DNA of 64,000 bases. It comes from BOG-908 sp963850605. Its GTDB lineage: Bacteria > Pseudomonadota > Alphaproteobacteria > Acetobacterales > Acetobacteraceae. Made by a program: the position numbers and the translations under genes. The stretch spans positions 248,001 to 312,000 of the forward strand of contig CAWKLX010000002.1 of assembly GCA_963850605.1 (NCBI GenBank), in the 5' to 3' direction. How positions within the stretch are numbered: position 1 is the first letter of the stretch; each line of letters starts with the position of its first letter. Below the pieces are notes generated by a model. That model searched no databases, was not told the DNA's origin, and saw nothing but the letters and a program-made list of their open reading frames with translations. Positions 60,476 through 64,000 of this stretch are shown piece after piece.

Positions 60476-62518
60476 TTGCAGACCCTGCCGCCCGAAGCGG
60501 CCGCCGCGCTTCTGCGCGAGGCCGATCGCCTGTTTGACGCGGGGGATCGCGCGGCCGCCGCACCGCTCTACGCGCATCTGGCCGAGGCCGGGCCGCCCGA
60601 TCCTCGCGTGGCGGCGCGCCATGCGGAGGCGCTGCTGGGCGCGGGGCGTGCGGCCGACGCGCTGACGTATTTGCGGGGCGCGGCGGCGAAAATCGAGCTG
60701 GATGCATGGGGGGTGCGGGCGCTGGCCCATGCCGAGAGCGCGGCGGGTGATGCGGGCAGGGCGCTGTCATTGGCGGCGGAAGGGTTGGCCGCGCGGCCGG
60801 ACGATTTTGGGTTTGTGACCACGTTCTTGGAGATGCAGGAGCGCCACGGCGACTTGGCATCGTGGCGGGCGGCGCTGACCGGAGCGGCGCTGACCGAACT
60901 GGCACGGCGCGAACTGGCGTGCCGGCTGGCGCTGGCCGAGGGCCGGCCGAAAGAGGCGGGGGCGGTGCTGCTGGCGGATGCCGGCTTCGCGGCCCATGAC
61001 CGGCTGTATTACCTGGCGCTGCAGACGGCCTATGCGGCGCTGGAGGCGGGCGACGCGGATTTAGCCGGGCTTCTGGCCGGGCGGCTGGACGGGGTGGGGC
61101 CGGATGAGGTGGCGGCGATCCTGCTGCGCACCGAGTTGGCGCTGTACCACCAACGCTACGAGGATGCGGCGGCCGCACTCGGGCGTGTGCCGCCGGACCG
61201 GGCCGGCCGGCCCGAGATACGGCTGAAATGGTTCGAGCTCGCCTGTTTCACCGGCGATTTCCTGCGGGCCAGAGAGCTCTTGGCGGGCATGGAGGCGGAT
61301 GGTCCGTTGCCGCACCAGGCAGTGCCCTCCGTGCTGCGCTTTTTCGCCGAGCAGCAGGCCTGGGACGAGGTTCTGGCGCGCGCGCACACCTGGCTGGACC
61401 GAACATTTCGGTTTTCGCAGATCGGTTACGTGCTGTTCCGCGCGGCCAGGCGCACGGGGCGGGGGGCGGCGTTGCGCGCGGCGATCGAGGCGGTGGAGGG
61501 CTGGCGCGCGCATGCCGATCTGGCGCGGCTGCATCTGGCGCTGGCCTGGGACGGGGCGCGCAGCGCGGCCGAGATGGAGGTTGTGGCGGCCGGCGCGCAG
61601 GCGAGCCCGGCGATGCGGCACCGCATGGCGGTGCAGGCGCGGGTGATGGCGCGTGCCCGCCCGCCCGGCGGCCGACGCGCGGTGTTTTCCTGCGCGGACG
61701 CGGCTTTTTTGGCGCCGACGCTGGTGGCCTTGCACAGCGCCCTGGAGCACGCGGATGCGGACGCGTTCTTGGTGGTGCCTGACGCGTTGGTGGCGTCGGT
61801 GGAGCCTTGCGCGGCCGCGTTCCGGGCTGCCGGCCATCGCCTGACCGCCGTTCCGGCCGGTGCGGTGGTGCCGGCTGGGGAAAAACTCGATCCGGGGTAT
61901 GGCTTGTTCACCAGCGGGCTGGTGCTGTCGGCGGCCGCCTATTGGCGCATTTTCGCCGCGGGTTATATGCGGCGTTTGGGCGTGTATGGCCGCGCGTTGT
62001 ACCTGGATGGCGACGTGCTGGTGCGCCGGAGCCTGGCGCCGCTGTTCGAAGCCGATTTAGGCGGCCATCCGCTCGGCGCGCGCGTGGAGGCGCCGCGCCC
62101 CGAAGTGGTGCGCGCGACCGCCCTGCATGGATTGGCGGAGGGCGGATACTTCAATTCGGGCGTGCTGCTGTTCGATTTGCTCGACCCGGGTTTGGCGGCG
62201 GCGTTGGAACGATCGGCGGGTGTGGCCAACGATGATGGCGTGACGAAGATGTTTCATGACCAGTGCGCGCTGAACCTGGGGTTTCGCGACCGGTTCGCGC
62301 GTTTGCCGGCGGTGTGGAACATGCCGGTGACCGAGCGCATGTCTTTGGCCGAGGTGCCGGACGATGCGGCCATACTGCATTTTCTGGAGCGGCCAAAACC
62401 GTGGAGCGCCGCGTATGACGGGCCGTGCGGGGCGCTGTGGTCCGATAGCTGGGCGCGGACGGCCGACGTGATCGGGGCGGAGGCGGCCGTCGAACTGCTG
62501 GAGATGGCGGGGGATTAG
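60476..62518 (+). CDS. TPR-containing GT8-family glycosyltransferase
   Basis: 680 residues from a TTG that directly follows the preceding stop; no closer ATG fits. Residues 1-390 are helical TPR-like repeats (LFDAGDRAAAAPLYAHLAEAGP, ARHAEALLGAGRAADALTYLRGAA). Residues about 400-670 form a GT8-like domain with the donor motif ALYLDGDVLVRRSLAPLF (D-x-D), GGYFNSGVLLFDL, FHDQCALNLGF and ILHFLERPKPW, using a nucleotide sugar to glycosylate an acceptor. Neighbour SYLF is on the same strand with zero spacing. Acceptor unknown; lipopolysaccharide or protein modification are both possible. Confidence 0.85.
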   Translation: MQTLPPEAAAALLREADRLFDAGDRAAAAPLYAHLAEAGPPDPRVAARHAEALLGAGRAADALTYLRGAAAKIELDAWGVRALAHAESAAGDAGRALSLAAEGLAARPDDFGFVTTFLEMQERHGDLASWRAALTGAALTELARRELACRLALAEGRPKEAGAVLLADAGFAAHDRLYYLALQTAYAALEAGDADLAGLLAGRLDGVGPDEVAAILLRTELALYHQRYEDAAAALGRVPPDRAGRPEIRLKWFELACFTGDFLRARELLAGMEADGPLPHQAVPSVLRFFAEQQAWDEVLARAHTWLDRTFRFSQIGYVLFRAARRTGRGAALRAAIEAVEGWRAHADLARLHLALAWDGARSAAEMEVVAAGAQASPAMRHRMAVQARVMARARPPGGRRAVFSCADAAFLAPTLVALHSALEHADADAFLVVPDALVASVEPCAAAFRAAGHRLTAVPAGAVVPAGEKLDPGYGLFTSGLVLSAAAYWRIFAAGYMRRLGVYGRALYLDGDVLVRRSLAPLFEADLGGHPLGARVEAPRPEVVRATALHGLAEGGYFNSGVLLFDLLDPGLAAALERSAGVANDDGVTKMFHDQCALNLGFRDRFARLPAVWNMPVTERMSLAEVPDDAAILHFLERPKPWSAAYDGPCGALWSDSWARTADVIGAEAAVELLEMAGD

Positions 62519-62668
62519 GCGAGGGCGATGCGTTTGAAGACGATGCCGTGGCCTTCGCGGCGCGAGACGCAGCCGGTGATGGCGCCGAGTAATTAGTGTC
62601 GAAGATTGCGCAGTGCGCGAAGATGCAACCTATTCAGATTGAGGATGCGATCATTGCTCTCCCAAATC

Positions 62669-62947
62669 TTATCGCGCAGCGGCTGTTGGGGTCGCTGGGG
62701 TGCGGAGCACGTCGATGGTTTGCTGGTAAGCCTGAGCCGTACGCGATGCCACATCGCGAGCGAATTCGAGTTGGACAAAGTTCAGCGCGCGCACTTGGTG
62801 GTGGTGCAAGTGTTGAAACGTGCTTGGGTCGAGAGCCAGAAGTGTCTGGTTCGTGACGCCGGCGCTAGTACCGCCGACTGGCGGTGATACAGGAGTGTTT
62901 GGCGGTTCTGTATGCTTGTTATCCGGCTGGGGTGCTGCGTCGGTCAT
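62669..62947 (-). CDS. Small hypothetical protein
   Basis: 92 residues. Residues 1-35 are rich in Pro/Asn/Thr (PQPDNKHTEPPNTPVSPP), and the rest is a probable helix (FQHLHHHQVRALNFVQLEFARDVASRTAQAYQQTIDVL). No family recognised. The surrounding DNA is visibly less GC-rich than most of the window. It lies 27 bp after the TPR-rhodanese gene in the same direction. Confidence 0.45.
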   Translation of the reverse strand: MTDAAPQPDNKHTEPPNTPVSPPVGGTSAGVTNQTLLALDPSTFQHLHHHQVRALNFVQLEFARDVASRTAQAYQQTIDVLRTPATPTAAAR

Positions 62948-62974
62948 GAAATAGTCCTTCGCTTGGTTCAGGGT

Positions 62975-64000
62975 CTAGGGTGTCCGCCTGTCCACGGATG
63001 GCAGGCCCGAAGCGGCCCAGGCCTCTTCACCGCCACGATACCACATTACATTCTGAAAGCCTGCTTTAACAAGTGCAATAGCCGCGTCGTAACTACGTCC
63101 TCCGAACGGACCATCACCCATGATTACGACACCGCGCCCCGCTTGCTCTGCGTCACGCGCTGCGGCCAACACAGCGGCCTGTTGATCTGCCCATGCATCT
63201 TGTGCCCATGTCCAAACCGCACCCGGGATGACCGATGCACCACTTCCTACATCAATGATTTGCGGCTTCGGAGGCGAGTTCTGATCGCCGCGTTCAACTA
63301 ACTGGCGAAGAAATAGGGTATCTATAACCGTTCCGCCTTGAAGTAGGCTCGGCGTTGGCTGGAAATCGCCCATTTGTTCGTGATACGTTGATGTTGAAAT
63401 CCCAAAGTCCTTATGTTCGTCCGCGAAGGCAGGCATTCCGGCGGCCTCCAACGCTCGCAAAAAAGCAACGTGCCCGGGCAGGCTTGCTGTGACTTTCGTT
63501 TCATATGAACCCAAGCGCCAGGCGGTCACGTTAGGCCAGATCTTAGCAAAGTGTTCGTACGAGAGGTGCGCCTTGGCCGTTTCTCCTGTAAGTTGCATTG
63601 CGGCAATGACACGGCTACGTCGCCACATTTCGGCATCTACAACTGATGGCTGATCTTCAGTATGCGCCAATCCAGCCCCTGCGCGATTAAGCCATTCAAG
63701 GGCGGCCCGAGGCTGGCCGAGAAGCAAATATGCTGTACCGATCATGTTTTGCCTGATTGGAACATCGGCTCCTAAAGGATCAAGCCTCGCCATCTCAAGT
63801 AGGTTAGACAACATCTCATCGATGTGGCCCAGCACGTGCGCGCACCGTGCAAGACCTACTCGTGCGCGCAACTCGTTTTGATCAAGTGTCAGCGCTTTCT
63901 GGAAAGTTGGTTCGGCTTCAGCACAACGGCCGTTCAACCACGACAGATAGCCGCTCGCGGTTAAAGCTTGAGGGGATTGGGGTGCTAGGTCGATCGCCCG
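62975..64000 (-). CDS. TPR and rhodanese-like domain protein (5' end outside the window)
   Basis: The frame is open to the window edge, so only the C-terminal 341 residues are seen. Residues near the edge form TPR units (LTASGYLSWLNGRCAEAEPTFQKALTLDQNE, RVGLARCAHVLGHIDEML). The last 110 residues are rhodanese-like (IIDVGSGASVIPGAVWTWAQDAWA ... GRSYDAAIALVKAGFQNVMWYRGGEEAWAASGLPSVD). The catalytic Cys of the active loop is replaced (GDGPFGGRS; usual C-x-x-x-x-R-S), so sulfurtransferase activity is unlikely. TPR plus this rhodanese type occurs at the end of class III adenylate/guanylate cyclases, a possible identity for the missing N-terminus. The DNA is less GC-rich than the main window. Confidence 0.75.
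   Translation of the reverse strand, partial: RAIDLAPQSPQALTASGYLSWLNGRCAEAEPTFQKALTLDQNELRARVGLARCAHVLGHIDEMLSNLLEMARLDPLGADVPIRQNMIGTAYLLLGQPRAALEWLNRAGAGLAHTEDQPSVVDAEMWRRSRVIAAMQLTGETAKAHLSYEHFAKIWPNVTAWRLGSYETKVTASLPGHVAFLRALEAAGMPAFADEHKDFGISTSTYHEQMGDFQPTPSLLQGGTVIDTLFLRQLVERGDQNSPPKPQIIDVGSGASVIPGAVWTWAQDAWADQQAAVLAAARDAEQAGRGVVIMGDGPFGGRSYDAAIALVKAGFQNVMWYRGGEEAWAASGLPSVDRRTP

Noticed and set aside
62593..62778. 61-codon minus-strand frame and two overlapping plus-strand frames of about 90 codons
   Set aside because: They overlap each other and the more plausible 92-codon gene; none has a ribosome site or recognisable domain.
1..64000. tRNA, rRNA, CRISPR array, transposase or replication origin
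   Set aside because: Reading both strands of the gaps I found no cloverleaf-like or repeat-spacer pattern, and no transposase or integrase motifs in any frame.

Overview
This is a GC-rich window from an alphaproteobacterium, most likely a flagellated member of the Acetobacteraceae or a close relative. The evidence is the gene order PpiD-type chaperone / tpiA / secG / pyrG, the Caulobacter-like flagellar block (flgF-flgG-flgA-flgH, dksA, fliX divergent from flgI-flgJ), the UPF0262 gene, and a PQQ alcohol dehydrogenase with a partner cytochrome and aldehyde dehydrogenase. No species is named because nothing here fixes one. I saw no rRNA, tRNA, CRISPR array or insertion sequence.

Layout. 1-0.86 kb: tail end of a phage-like module (tail-protein C-terminus, coiled-coil membrane protein, holin-like protein). 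0.9-9.2 kb: housekeeping genes pyrG, a flavin amine oxidase, secG and tpiA on the minus strand; a PpiD-like periplasmic chaperone, two small membrane proteins and trpE on the plus strand, with no trpG/D/C alongside. 9.3-15.1 kb: a tightly overlapping four-gene cluster of two circularly permuted ATP-grasp modules, two alpha-E modules and a transglutaminase-like protease, a predicted but uncharacterised peptide or amide-ligation system and the best candidate for a little-described system. 15.1-20.7 kb: a decayed Uma2 gene, a PIG-L deacetylase, the DUF983-UPF0262-mtnA operon, panC and a lysine/arginine-rich histone-H1-like protein. 20.8-27.9 kb: flagellar basal-body genes with an excellent sigma-54 promoter in front of flgF.

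28-40 kb: two aspartate aminotransferase paralogues (the second frameshifted) around an Uma2/membrane-protein pair, a GGDEF-EAL protein with a degenerate cyclase domain, a PIG-V-like mannosyltransferase head-to-head with an aromatic amino acid decarboxylase, a frameshifted M61 peptidase and a secreted phosphoesterase. 40-43.5 kb: a less GC-rich island with a HAF-repeat protein and a second phosphoesterase. 44-46.9 kb: a small redox/FMN operon with a divergent LysR regulator. 46.9-52 kb: an alcohol-oxidation module (aldehyde dehydrogenase, cytochrome c, quinoprotein dehydrogenase, GAF-Fis regulator) with a perfect 18-bp palindrome in the control region. 52-56 kb: small lipoprotein, S53 peptidase and a large secreted protein. 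56-64 kb: ABC exporter, histidine phosphatase, a membrane protein, a SYLF lipid-binding protein, a TPR-GT8 glycosyltransferase and a TPR-rhodanese protein cut by the window end.

The most striking global feature is that ten genes between 15 and 60 kb are each broken by a net single-base insertion (an eleventh, the quinoprotein, by a different small indel) while the sequence on both sides stays recognisable. The core genes and the G-run-rich ATP-grasp cluster are intact. This is either recent decay of accessory genes or an assembly artefact, and it should be settled before the broken genes are interpreted.
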